Part shown: piece after piece, positions 16,114 to 23,932 of the stretch
How positions within the stretch are numbered: position 1 is the first letter of the stretch
Layout of the letters: every line of letters starts with the position of its first letter
Translations under genes and position numbers: made by a program
The notes under the pieces: model-generated
Databases searched by the model: none
What the model saw: the letters and a program-made list of their open reading frames with translations, nothing else
Told to the model about the DNA's origin: nothing
NCBI GenBank assembly: GCA_036653595.1
Contig: JAVVTQ010000015.1
Span: forward strand, 1 to 33,214
From: JAVVTQ01 sp036653595
GTDB taxonomy: Bacteria; Bacillota; Clostridia; Oscillospirales; Ruminococcaceae
Length of the DNA stretch: 33,214 nucleotides
Direction of reading: 5' to 3'

Positions 16114-16438
16114 AAAACTGGGGAAATACGGTGCTGACACAGAGGGAATTGAGAGACGCTTTTTGGGCGACATGGATTTATACGAAGCCTGCCTTGCCGA
16201 ATTTATAACCGACGATTCTTTTTCAGAGCTGGGCGAGGCGCTTTCCGATGCGGACTACAAGAGATCCTTTGAACACGCTCATGCCTTGAAAGGAGTCTCG
16301 GGAAATATGGGGCTGACGCCGATATACAGCGAGGTGTGTGCAATAGTCGAGGCTTTGCGCTGCAAAGAATACTCGGGCATCGAGGAGAGATACACTGAGG
16401 TGATGAGGCAGCTGGAGAAGCTTAAAAAACTTATATAG
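16097..16438 (+). CDS. Free-standing HPt phosphotransfer protein
   Basis: A 113-residue, mostly helical protein with the HPt signature HAHALKGVSGNMGL. H62 is the expected phosphoacceptor, followed by K65-G66 and the later N70/G72. I start it at ATG 16097, where GGTGAG lies 7 bases upstream; a GTG at 16085 in the same frame is the alternative. The gene begins inside the 3' end of the second hybrid kinase. HPt proteins carry phosphate from a hybrid kinase receiver to another receiver. The natural targets here are the two REC domains of the GGDEF/EAL protein encoded first. The partners are inferred from the cluster. It is the last gene of the island. Confidence 0.9.
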   Translation: METMLEKLGKYGADTEGIERRFLGDMDLYEACLAEFITDDSFSELGEALSDADYKRSFEHAHALKGVSGNMGLTPIYSEVCAIVEALRCKEYSGIEERYTEVMRQLEKLKKLI

Positions 16439-16494
16439 TCATAGAAAATTGCGATAATATGAAAATAGGCAAAGTCGTGGAGACGATGGCATGC

Positions 16495-16516
16495 TCGAAA
16501 TCCGCATAGATTTCGA
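16495..16516. other. Hairpin between the HPt gene and the oxidoreductase gene
   Basis: TCGAAATC and GATTTCGA pair perfectly around a 6-base loop. The sequence after it is only moderately T-rich, so it may be a weak terminator or an RNA processing structure. No clear promoter for the oxidoreductase is visible in this 112-base gap. Confidence 0.35.
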
Positions 16517-16550
16517 TTTCCGATATAAAAAAATATAGGAGAAAAAGAAG

Positions 16551-19226
16551 ATGGCGCTCAGAAAAAATATTGTGAAGCTTGCAAAAAAAATCTGCGGGGC
16601 AACCGCGCTGTTGGTCAAAATCGATGAGAAAGCGCCGGAATATTATGTTCTGGACTGCGTCGTAAGCGATGAAATGGCGATTGTCGGACTTGCAATGGAG
16701 CTTAGGAAGCCGCAGACAATCGAGCAGATTGCAAAAAAATGCAAAAAATCAGTTGATGAGACACAGAGGCTGGCCGAGGAGCTTGCGAAGGTGGGCGGCT
16801 GTATATTCCACACGGAGAACGGAGCACGCCTGTACGAGCTGACGGTGTTTGTGCCGGGTGTGATGGAAAAGGTGGTGGGCAACAAGGAGCTTTGCGAAAA
16901 ATATCCTCAGATACCGCGCGCCTTCGAAGAGTACGCGCGCCTGCGCGGGGGCATGCTCGCACACAACTTGCCTGTCGGAGTCGGCCCGATGAGAGTCTTG
17001 CCAATAGAAACTGCCATTGACGGAAATACGCACAGTGCCTCTTATGAAGAGGTTTCGGCGATACTGAACAGCCACACCAGATTTGCCGTTTCGGACTGCT
17101 CGTGCAGACGCTCGCGCAGATTGATGGGGGAGGGCTGCGGTCATCTGGAAAAGGATATGTGTATACAGCTGGGAACGGGCGCTGAATATTACATAAAAAC
17201 AGGCAGGGCGCGCGAAATTACAAAGGAAGAGGCATTCCAAATCATAAAACGCGCGGAAGAAAACGGCCTTATGCATCAAATTCCCAACATCGACGGCGCG
17301 GGTGTCACCCACTCAATCTGCAACTGCTGTGCGTGTTCCTGCTACTCGCTGCGAAATGCCCTTTTATTTAATGCGCCCGATATGGTGCGCTCAAACTATG
17401 TATCCAAGGTTGACAAGGAAAAATGCGTCGCCTGCGGACAATGTGTGGAAAATTGTCCGACAAATGCGCTCAAGCTCGGCCAAAAGCTCTGTGCCAAAAC
17501 ACCCATTGAGCAAAAGGACAGCATTTCACCGCGCGACCATTTGTGGGGAGAAAAGCACTGGAATCACGATTACCGCGACAACCGCCGCGATGTTGTGGAC
17601 ACAGGGACAAGTCCTTGCAAAACCAGCTGCCCGGCGCACATTGCCGTGCAAGGTTACATAAAGCTGGCGTCATTGGGAAAATACACGGAGGCGCTGGAGC
17701 TGATAAAAAAGGAAAACCCGCTTCCGGCGGTATGCGGGCGCATATGCCCGAGAAGCTGCGAGTCGGCGTGTACCCGCTCTGATATTGACGAGCCCATCGC
17801 CATCGATGAGATAAAGAAATTCATAGCGGACAGGGAGCTGAATGAAAAGACGCGCTTTGTGCCTAAAAAAATGCACGATTACGGCAAAAAAATTGCGGTT
17901 ATAGGTGCGGGACCGGCGGGAATATCATGCGCATATTATCTCGCAATCGATGGCTACTGCGTGACTGTTTTTGAGAAAGAAGAAAGACCGGGAGGAATGC
18001 TCACGCTCGGAATACCGTCCTTCAGACTTGAAAAATCGGTGGTCAACGCGGAAATCGACATTCTGCGCGAGATGGGCGTCGTCTTTAAAACAGGCGTTGA
18101 GGTTGGAAAGGATATCACACTGGACGCTCTTCGCGATGAGGGCTTTGAGGCATTTTATGTGGCGATAGGTGCGCAGAGCGGGCGCAAAATCGGGGTTGAG
18201 GGCGAGGATGCCCGGGGCGTCATTGCGGGAATTGATTTTCTCAAGGCCGTCAATCTGGGACAAAAAACAGCGCTTGAAAAAAACACCGTCGTCATAGGCG
18301 GAGGAAATGTCGCAATCGATGTCGCGCGCGCCGCAATTCGGGAGAGCACAGGCACCGTGTCAATGTTCTGCCTTGAGAGCAGGGCAGAGATGCCGGCGCT
18401 GCCCGAGGAGGTGGAGGAGGCTATGGCGGAGGATATCAAGATAAATAACTCCTGGGGTCCTAAGCGCATTCTGACAGAAAACGGCAAGGTGACGGGTGTT
18501 GAGTTTAAAAAGTGTATTTCTGTTTTCGACAAGGACGGAAGATTCAGCCCGTCATTTGATGAGAGCGACACGATGACAGTTTTAGCAGACAGCGTGCTTA
18601 TGTCTGTTGGACAGTCGATTGTATGGGGCGGGCTGCTAAACGGCACAGCCATCGAGCAAAACAAAAACATGACCGCAAAGGCAGATCCGCTCACGTATCA
18701 GACCGCTCAGCCTGATGTGTTTGTCGGAGGAGATGTTTTCACCGGCCCTCGCTTTGCAATTGACGCGATAGCCGCGGGAAAACAGGGTGCCATATCCATT
18801 CACCGCTTCGTGTGGGAGGGACAAAGCCTGACAATTGGGCGCGACCGCCGCGAATACATCGCAATTGACAAGGATAATCTTGATATGAGCGGCTTTGACA
18901 CAATGCCGCGTCAAATGGCGGATCACATAAAAAAAGAAAAGAAATCGTTCGACGATGACCGCGCGACGTTTACCGAGGAGCAGATGAAAAAGGAAACGGA
19001 GCGATGCCTTGGCTGCGGGGCTGTACAGGTTGATACCGAGATGTGCATCGGCTGTGGACAGTGCACGACTAAGTGCAAGTTTGACGCGATAACGCTCGAA
19101 AAGAAATTTGACAAAAAAGGCACTACTTTTGAGATGATTCCGATGCAGATGGGCATGCACATTGCCAGCCGCATCGGCAAAACCGCCGTGCGCACAGTGA
19201 AGGACGCTTTTACTAAGAAAGATTGA
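16551..19226 (+). CDS. Multi-[4Fe-4S] FAD/NAD(P) oxidoreductase, glutamate-synthase-small-subunit-like
   Basis: An 891-residue soluble flavoprotein. Residues 1-110 look like a winged-helix-type fold. Residues 180-270 are Cys-rich (C183, C185, C196, C204 and CNCCACSC at 257-264). A ferredoxin cluster follows with C292, C295, C298 and C302. The GltD/dihydropyrimidine-dehydrogenase-type helical Fe-S domain has C356, C360, C395, C399, C403 and C407. The FAD fold begins IAVIGAGPAG (449-457), and a second nucleotide fold has VVIGGGNVAID (580-590). GGDVFTGP (726-733) is the second FAD contact. The C-terminus adds C819, C822 and another ferredoxin motif, C832, C835, C838, C842. Such proteins pass electrons between NAD(P)H and ferredoxin or a partner enzyme. 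The substrate is unknown and no partner subunit is adjacent. AGGAG lies 9 bases before the ATG. Confidence 0.85.
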   Translation: MALRKNIVKLAKKICGATALLVKIDEKAPEYYVLDCVVSDEMAIVGLAMELRKPQTIEQIAKKCKKSVDETQRLAEELAKVGGCIFHTENGARLYELTVFVPGVMEKVVGNKELCEKYPQIPRAFEEYARLRGGMLAHNLPVGVGPMRVLPIETAIDGNTHSASYEEVSAILNSHTRFAVSDCSCRRSRRLMGEGCGHLEKDMCIQLGTGAEYYIKTGRAREITKEEAFQIIKRAEENGLMHQIPNIDGAGVTHSICNCCACSCYSLRNALLFNAPDMVRSNYVSKVDKEKCVACGQCVENCPTNALKLGQKLCAKTPIEQKDSISPRDHLWGEKHWNHDYRDNRRDVVDTGTSPCKTSCPAHIAVQGYIKLASLGKYTEALELIKKENPLPAVCGRICPRSCESACTRSDIDEPIAIDEIKKFIADRELNEKTRFVPKKMHDYGKKIAVIGAGPAGISCAYYLAIDGYCVTVFEKEERPGGMLTLGIPSFRLEKSVVNAEIDILREMGVVFKTGVEVGKDITLDALRDEGFEAFYVAIGAQSGRKIGVEGEDARGVIAGIDFLKAVNLGQKTALEKNTVVIGGGNVAIDVARAAIRESTGTVSMFCLESRAEMPALPEEVEEAMAEDIKINNSWGPKRILTENGKVTGVEFKKCISVFDKDGRFSPSFDESDTMTVLADSVLMSVGQSIVWGGLLNGTAIEQNKNMTAKADPLTYQTAQPDVFVGGDVFTGPRFAIDAIAAGKQGAISIHRFVWEGQSLTIGRDRREYIAIDKDNLDMSGFDTMPRQMADHIKKEKKSFDDDRATFTEEQMKKETERCLGCGAVQVDTEMCIGCGQCTTKCKFDAITLEKKFDKKGTTFEMIPMQMGMHIASRIGKTAVRTVKDAFTKKD

Positions 19227-19282
19227 GCGCGAAGCGTGGCGCGCTGTTGCGTCAAAGCACAGAGACGCAAGATGAAGAGCAC

Positions 19283-19318
19283 AAAGGCCGCACCGTTTTT
19301 TCGCGCGGTGCGCCTTTT
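19283..19318 (+). terminator. Intrinsic terminator after the oxidoreductase gene
   Basis: AAAGG-C-CGCACCG pairs with CGGTGCG-CCTTTT around a short T-rich loop, with a single bulged C, and ends in TTTT. Confidence 0.7.
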
Positions 19319-20331
19319 GTGAAGTTTGTTTAAGTCAGAGATAATGATGCTCACCGGACATTTAAAGACACGGCAGTCACGAGAATCACTTTCAGACAAG
19401 CAGGTAGCTGCAAAGTCAAAGCTCATGCTCGCAGCAAAAAACAAGATGACATAAGAGAAGATACACTAGAATTTTGGTATCGCTGCTTTAAATTAATTCT
19501 CCGTATGTCGGCGCACATCGCTCTGCAACATGCAAAAAAGGAATTTTTACTGCGGCAGAAGATGAAGCCGTATTCGTCAGCTTGCTCGTATGAGAGGATA
19601 GACAATGCAAGAGGGCAACGCTTGACAAATTGTGGTATTTATAAAACGCTTTTCACATTCTGCATGTTTCTTTACATATAGAGTCACACGGCATAGCCCA
19701 ATGCTTTGAAGCCGCCAAAATGAAATGAACCCGCTGCACAAAGCTGCGTCAAATTCGGTGCGCTGACAGGTGCCCCGCTGCATACAAGCATAAAAAGAAA
19801 ACTACAAAAAAAGTATAATATGACATAATGTTGACATCTGTTTTCTTTTGCTTTAACATGTAATAAACCCAAAAATATAAGCTGAATAACCCGCTTGAAT
19901 TTTCAAGACGAGACGCAATGCAATGTGTGTGGGAATGCTTTTTGCGCGCTGTTATAAGTCCGGGGAAGCAGCATTAAAACATATTGCCGCTATTTGAATT
20001 TGCAGAAATTGCTCGCCGAAGTGATTTTGAATAAATATAACACTGCCGTTTTTCTTGATGCTTGTGGTCTTAAAAACGAAAGAACAGACGGTGCCCGAGG
20101 AAAAATATTGAGGCGCCGACAGAAGATAAAAAAGCTTTGTGGGAAGCCGACGCTTCGCAGATGGATTTGTCGGTAGCCGCGCTTGATTTACACATGGCGG
20201 CGATAAGCTCAAAGCAATCCGCGAGCCGTCTGATCCTTTTAATCAGCGGCGGATGAACCTGCAAAAGCAGAGGCGTTGTCACATGAAGCTCATTGCAAGA
20301 TGGGGCAAAATCGGCGTAAGCCACAACGCTT
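19319..20331. other. One-kilobase stretch without a convincing intact gene; likely decayed coding sequence
   Basis: No frame here has both a ribosome site and recognisable content. A 115-codon plus-strand open frame (19334-19678) lacks a start codon in its first half. A minus-strand frame (19684-19872) holds one hydrophobic segment but no ribosome site. Downstream of a promoter-like site at 19831, short plus-strand pieces in different frames look like a broken gene. Examples are KSGEAALKHIAAI near 19956 and, at about 20110-20254, DASQMDLSVAALDLHMAAIS. I cannot assign a family to any of them. Confidence 0.45.
19831..19859 (+). promoter_or_regulatory. Promoter-like site in the gene-poor stretch
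   Basis: TTGACA (19831-19836), 17 bases, TAACAT (19854-19859). It points into a segment with only broken frames, so it may be the surviving promoter of a decayed gene or serve an untranslated RNA. Confidence 0.45.
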
Positions 20332-20360
20332 TTGACAAAATTCTCTGCGCACTATTTAAG
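20332..20360 (+). promoter_or_regulatory. Possible promoter of the clostripain-like lipoprotein gene
   Basis: TTGACA (20332-20337), 17 bases, TTTAAG (20355-20360). The -35 is consensus and the -10 is poor. It lies about 70 bases ahead of the start codon. Confidence 0.35.
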
Positions 20361-20431
20361 TCGTTTGCTTTGAAAGAGCTAGCGGGTTTTCCGCGTGATC
20401 TTTCTATATTTGATAGAAAAGGGGAAATTGT

Positions 20432-22366
20432 ATGAAAAAATTGATGGCGGCATTACTTGTGCTGTGCATGGTTTTCGCAATGTCTGCATGTGACACTTCG
20501 GAGACGGACTCCGGCACGGACACAGAATGGGCGGTTTATTGGTATCTTTGCGGCAGCGACCTTGAGAGCAATTATGGCGCAGCCACCGCAGACCTGGCCG
20601 AAATGATGGAGGTGGAGCTTCCTTCAAATGTAAAAATAGTCATTCAAACGGGAGGCGCACAAACCTGGCAGAATGATATCATCAGCGCAGATAAGTTGCA
20701 GCGCTATGTCTACGATGAAAACGGCTTATCCCTTGTGGACGAGCAGCCGTCGGCAAGCATGGGAGCGCAGGAAACGCTTGAGGGTTTTCTCTCGTTTGCA
20801 AAGGAAAATTATCCGGCCAAGCGCACGGCCGTCACGCTTTGGAACCATGGAGGCGGCTCTGTCACCGGCGCGTCTTTTGACGAGCTGTATGACATGGATT
20901 CCCTCGATCTCTCCGAGATGAAAGTTGCGTTTACCTCCGTTTTCGGCGAGGACAAGAAAAATCAGCCGGTGGACATAATCGGCTTCGACACCTGCTTGAT
21001 GGCGACGGTCGATGTGGCGGACGTTTTTTCGGGAATAGGCAAATATCTGGTGGCTTCCGAGGAAGTCGAGCCGGGCAATGGCTGGCTCTATTCCGGATGG
21101 CTCGGCGAGATTGCCGAAAACCCATACATTGAACCGCTGGAGCTCTCTCAGGTCATCTGCGATACATATGTGGAGGGCTGCGAGATGGAAGGGACTGAGG
21201 AGAACATAACGCTCTCGGTCACAAACCTCTCAAAGGTTGGGGAATTGGTCGATGCTTACGATGAATTCGGCAAAGAGGCGCTTGCTTGTGCCGCCGAAGA
21301 TCCTTCGTTTTTTACATATTTTTCGAAAGTGGCGGGAAATGCTGAAAATTATGGCGGCAACACCCGCGAGCAGGGCTTTACCAACATGGCGGATCTCGGT
21401 GACCTCGCCAGAGGCTCCGTAGAGTTGCTGCCCGAAACCTCAAACAATGTGATTTCGTCGCTTGAGGACTGCGTTGAGTACAAGGTGAACGGCAAGTACC
21501 GCCAGGACTCCACCGGTCTTGCATGCTACTTCTCCTACAACTGCGACTATGAAGATTTTATGAGATATACAGATGTCGGCTCAGACACTGCATTTAAATA
21601 TCTGTATGCCTATGGTCTTACGGGTGAGCTGCCGGACGAGGGGCTTGAATATCTGGCGAAAATGGATGTAGAGAGCATGCCGGAGCTTGTCACGCTCGAC
21701 AGCGTTGACTGGGCAGACGCGCCCGTTACTGTTGACAGCGAGGGGTGTGCCACGCTTGACCTTGGAAGCGAGGCAGGAGATGTTCTGGCATCAATCGGAT
21801 TCCAGCTTTACTATGTCGATTCCGAAGAGGATATCATGCTCTGCCTGGGACTTGACAACGACATAGTTGCTGACTGGGAAAACGGCGTTTTTAAGGACAA
21901 TTTCCGCGGGGTTTGGGGCAGCATTGACGGCGCCCTGTGCTATATGGAAATCACCTATGAGAGCGAGGAGTACAACATATATTCGATCCCCATACTGCTC
22001 AACGACGAGGAGTATAATCTCAGCGTTATATATGACTTCACCACAGAGGAGTACTATATCGAGGGTGCGAGGAAAGGCATAGATGAAAGCGGCGCTGCAG
22101 ACAAAAATCTGCGCGTGCTCAAAGAGGGCGACAAGGTGCAGACAATCCACTATGCGACAGCCCTAAGCGACGAGAGCAACGAGCTGCTGGCAGTGCCTGT
22201 GGACACGATAACAGTCACCGCCAATACGGCATTTTCGGAGATGGAGCTGGGCGACGGAGTGTTCATGATGCTCTTTGAGATGACGGACAGCCAAGGCAAA
22301 AAGGAATATTCCGTACCGATTACGTTTGAATCTGAAAACGGAAATATATACACAAGCGTGAACTGA
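20432..22366 (+). CDS. Clostripain-family (C11) cysteine peptidase, secreted lipoprotein
   Basis: A 644-residue protein with a lipoprotein signal peptide (KKLMAALLVLCMVFAMSAC, lipid-modified Cys20), so it is anchored outside the cell membrane. The peptidase domain shows the C11 hallmarks. These are VYWYLCGSDLES near residue 36, the catalytic His in LWNHGGG (H139), and the catalytic Cys in IIGFDTCLMA (C188), then VASEEVEPGNGW. Clostripain relatives cleave after Arg or Lys. The region after about residue 400 is acidic and beta-rich and may be a binding or regulatory module. The ATG has AAGGGG 7 bases upstream. The gene stands alone, followed by a strong terminator. The role could be nutrient proteolysis or processing of surface proteins; the substrate is unknown. 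Confidence 0.92.
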   Translation: MKKLMAALLVLCMVFAMSACDTSETDSGTDTEWAVYWYLCGSDLESNYGAATADLAEMMEVELPSNVKIVIQTGGAQTWQNDIISADKLQRYVYDENGLSLVDEQPSASMGAQETLEGFLSFAKENYPAKRTAVTLWNHGGGSVTGASFDELYDMDSLDLSEMKVAFTSVFGEDKKNQPVDIIGFDTCLMATVDVADVFSGIGKYLVASEEVEPGNGWLYSGWLGEIAENPYIEPLELSQVICDTYVEGCEMEGTEENITLSVTNLSKVGELVDAYDEFGKEALACAAEDPSFFTYFSKVAGNAENYGGNTREQGFTNMADLGDLARGSVELLPETSNNVISSLEDCVEYKVNGKYRQDSTGLACYFSYNCDYEDFMRYTDVGSDTAFKYLYAYGLTGELPDEGLEYLAKMDVESMPELVTLDSVDWADAPVTVDSEGCATLDLGSEAGDVLASIGFQLYYVDSEEDIMLCLGLDNDIVADWENGVFKDNFRGVWGSIDGALCYMEITYESEEYNIYSIPILLNDEEYNLSVIYDFTTEEYYIEGARKGIDESGAADKNLRVLKEGDKVQTIHYATALSDESNELLAVPVDTITVTANTAFSEMELGDGVFMMLFEMTDSQGKKEYSVPITFESENGNIYTSVN

Positions 22367-22422
22367 AACACATTTTGAGACTTTGCAAAATCAGGCAAAC
22401 TACAAAACAGCAATACATTGAC

Positions 22423-22463
22423 AAAAGGCTAAAGGGTGCTTCGAGCACACTTTAGCCTTTTTC
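22423..22463 (+). terminator. Intrinsic terminator of the clostripain-like gene
   Basis: AAAAGGCTAAAG pairs with CTTTAGCCTTTT, with an inner GTGC/GCAC stem around TTCGA, and ends in TTTTTC. Its 3' arm belongs to the first unit of the tandem repeat that follows. Confidence 0.9.
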
Positions 22464-22603
22464 TTGTGAAAGACGCGCTTGCAATGCGCGCGACGAGCAC
22501 ACTTTAGCCTTTTTCTTGTGAAAGATACGCTTGCAATGCGCGCGACGAGCACACTTTAGCCTTTTTCTTGTGAAAGACGCGCTTGCAATGCGCGCGACGA
22601 GCA
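22442..22603. repeat. Three tandem 52-bp repeats grown from a terminator arm
   Basis: Units start at 22442, 22494 and 22546, and the first six bases recur at 22598. Units 1 and 3 are identical; unit 2 differs at two positions (GATACG for GACGCG). Each unit carries the 3' arm of the terminator (CTTTAGCCTTTTT) and a small CGCGC/GCGCG hairpin, but only unit 1 has the 5' arm in front. There are no unique spacers, so this is not a CRISPR array. Confidence 0.95.
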
Positions 22604-22624
22604 GGCGGCAAAAGGCTGCATTGT

Positions 22625-22690
22625 CAATTAAAAAGGCATATCGTCCGAGCAGGCCGATGAGGCCGGGCGGAGATATGCCTTTGATAATTG
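22625..22690 (-). terminator. Long hairpin terminator for the minus-strand J-domain/membrane gene cluster
   Basis: An outer stem joins CAATTA to TAATTG and AAAGGCATATC to GATATGCCTTT. The inner part has CCG/CGG and two GGCC blocks. Read on the minus strand it ends in CCTTTTTAATTG, 22 bases after the membrane protein stop. Confidence 0.8.
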
Positions 22691-22711
22691 CAAAATTTGA
22701 GGAAAAGCGGA

Positions 22712-23251
22712 TTATCTCTTTTTGATGAGTTTGCCGCGAAGCTTTGCAAAATACAAAAATGAGATTTTTGTAAGAGCAAGGTCGTATACTAAAAATGTTA
22801 TGTTTCCGAGAACGATAAAGGCGGCGAACATAATATTCGTAAAAGAGGCAAATTCGTCGCGCACGGGGGCAATGATGAAAATGTTGAGAATGACATAGTA
22901 CATGGCAAACAGTGCACCGTTCATCATGACGATTTTCAAAAGAATGCCGACAAGCGGTTTGAAGCGCGCCTCAATCATCCCTTTGAGAATCGGGTAGTAC
23001 CCGAAAAAGCAGCAAAACAAAAGGGCAAGCTCTTTGTCGGGAGAGACAAGTACGGCCAGAAGTGAGACGGATGCATAGACGAGAAAAGCCGTTGCTCTGT
23101 TATATTCCAAACAGAAAAACATCACGCAAATCGCCGCCGCAGCCGGTGCCGCGATTGTGGAAAAGGGAATGACCGAGCCGAAAAATAGGATTGCCACACA
23201 GGCTGCGGTCATTAGACCGCCCAGAGCCAATTTGAAAGTATGATCTCGCAT
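22712..23251 (-). CDS. Conserved clostridial polytopic membrane protein (ECF S-component-like)
   Basis: A 179-residue, very hydrophobic protein with about five or six membrane helices. Helix 1 begins KLALGGLMTAACVAILFFGS, a start often seen in substrate-binding S components of ECF transporters. A central LVSPDKELALLFCCFFGYYP segment and a basic C-terminus (KLRGKLIKKR) follow. The length fits S components (about 170-200). It starts 17 bases after the stop of the J-domain-like gene, with only a weak ribosome site (GGTGAT), so translation is probably coupled. It is the last of three cotranscribed genes. No ATPase subunits lie nearby. A transport role is an inference; calling it only a conserved membrane protein is the safe reading. 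Confidence 0.7.
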   Translation of the reverse strand: MRDHTFKLALGGLMTAACVAILFFGSVIPFSTIAAPAAAAICVMFFCLEYNRATAFLVYASVSLLAVLVSPDKELALLFCCFFGYYPILKGMIEARFKPLVGILLKIVMMNGALFAMYYVILNIFIIAPVRDEFASFTNIMFAAFIVLGNITFLVYDLALTKISFLYFAKLRGKLIKKR

Positions 23252-23268
23252 TTAATTATCACCGCCCG

Positions 23269-23928
23269 TCAACATCCGCCGCGCCCACAGTCCATGCACT
23301 GAGAACACATGAGACAGCAGCAAGCGGTGTCCATGCAGTCAGAGCCTCCGCACGCTGAATTGCGTGAATAGCGGGGGCCGGCAGGTTCTCCTCTTCCGTC
23401 GTCTGAATTTGTCTTATAGGAACCGCTTTTGCGGTATTGATCGAGCCTGCCGAGCGCAAATGAGTATTCGCTGTTTTGCGGCTCCATGTCGCATGCGACG
23501 GCATAGTATTTGCGCGCCTCATCAAGCCAGCCCTTGCCATGGCAGACCGAGCCCATCAGATAGTTCCATTCGCCGTCGCGCCGCGAGTTCGATATCGACA
23601 TAAGGCGCTGCTCAGCGGCGAGAATATTGTTTGAGTTGATGAGATTGCGTATTTCAAAGTATTCGCCGGAGCCTGCCTGTGAGGCGCTCTCGGCATAAGA
23701 GCTGTCCATACTGTCGCCGGACGCAGGCGATTCCTGATAGCCGACGCGCTTTTCGGAAATTATTCTGTCAAATGCATCATTTAGCTCATCGAGCCTCTGA
23801 CGTGAGGAGGAAGTTGGCTCGGCGTCATTTTCTGCGCTGTACTTTATGAGAAGAGCACGGTATGCGGCTTTTATTTCGTCTGTTGTCGATGCAGGGTTGA
23901 CACCCAGCACTCTGTATGGATCTGTCAT
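23269..23928 (-). CDS. J-domain-like protein without HPD motif, with TPR-like middle and Cys-rich tail
   Basis: I start it at ATG 23928, which has GGAG 7 bases upstream overlapping the stop of the DUF5685 gene; a longer frame from 23946 lacks a site. The 219-residue product begins DPYRVLGVNPASTTDEIKAAYRALLIKY, a clear J-domain. The HPD tripeptide that J-domains need to stimulate DnaK is replaced by SAE. A linker of about 40 residues follows. Next comes a TPR-like helical part (about 90-165: NNILAAEQRLMSIS, WLDEARKYYAVACDMEPQNSEY). The tail has 10 Cys in its last 28 residues, ending in CMDCGRGGC, and may bind metal. It is the middle gene of a trio whose other members are a DUF5685 and a membrane protein. 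The target is unknown. Confidence 0.8.
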   Translation of the reverse strand: MTDPYRVLGVNPASTTDEIKAAYRALLIKYSAENDAEPTSSSRQRLDELNDAFDRIISEKRVGYQESPASGDSMDSSYAESASQAGSGEYFEIRNLINSNNILAAEQRLMSISNSRRDGEWNYLMGSVCHGKGWLDEARKYYAVACDMEPQNSEYSFALGRLDQYRKSGSYKTNSDDGRGEPAGPRYSRNSACGGSDCMDTACCCLMCSQCMDCGRGGC

Positions 23929-23932
23929 GTTT

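Noticed and set aside
19684..19872. Minus-strand 62-codon frame with a signal-peptide-like segment
   Set aside because: TTG start without a ribosome site, and overlapped by a plus-strand promoter-like site; the hydrophobic run comes from T-rich sequence.
22442..22603. CRISPR-like direct repeats
   Set aside because: The 52-bp units abut without unique spacers and contain a terminator arm; no cas genes are present.
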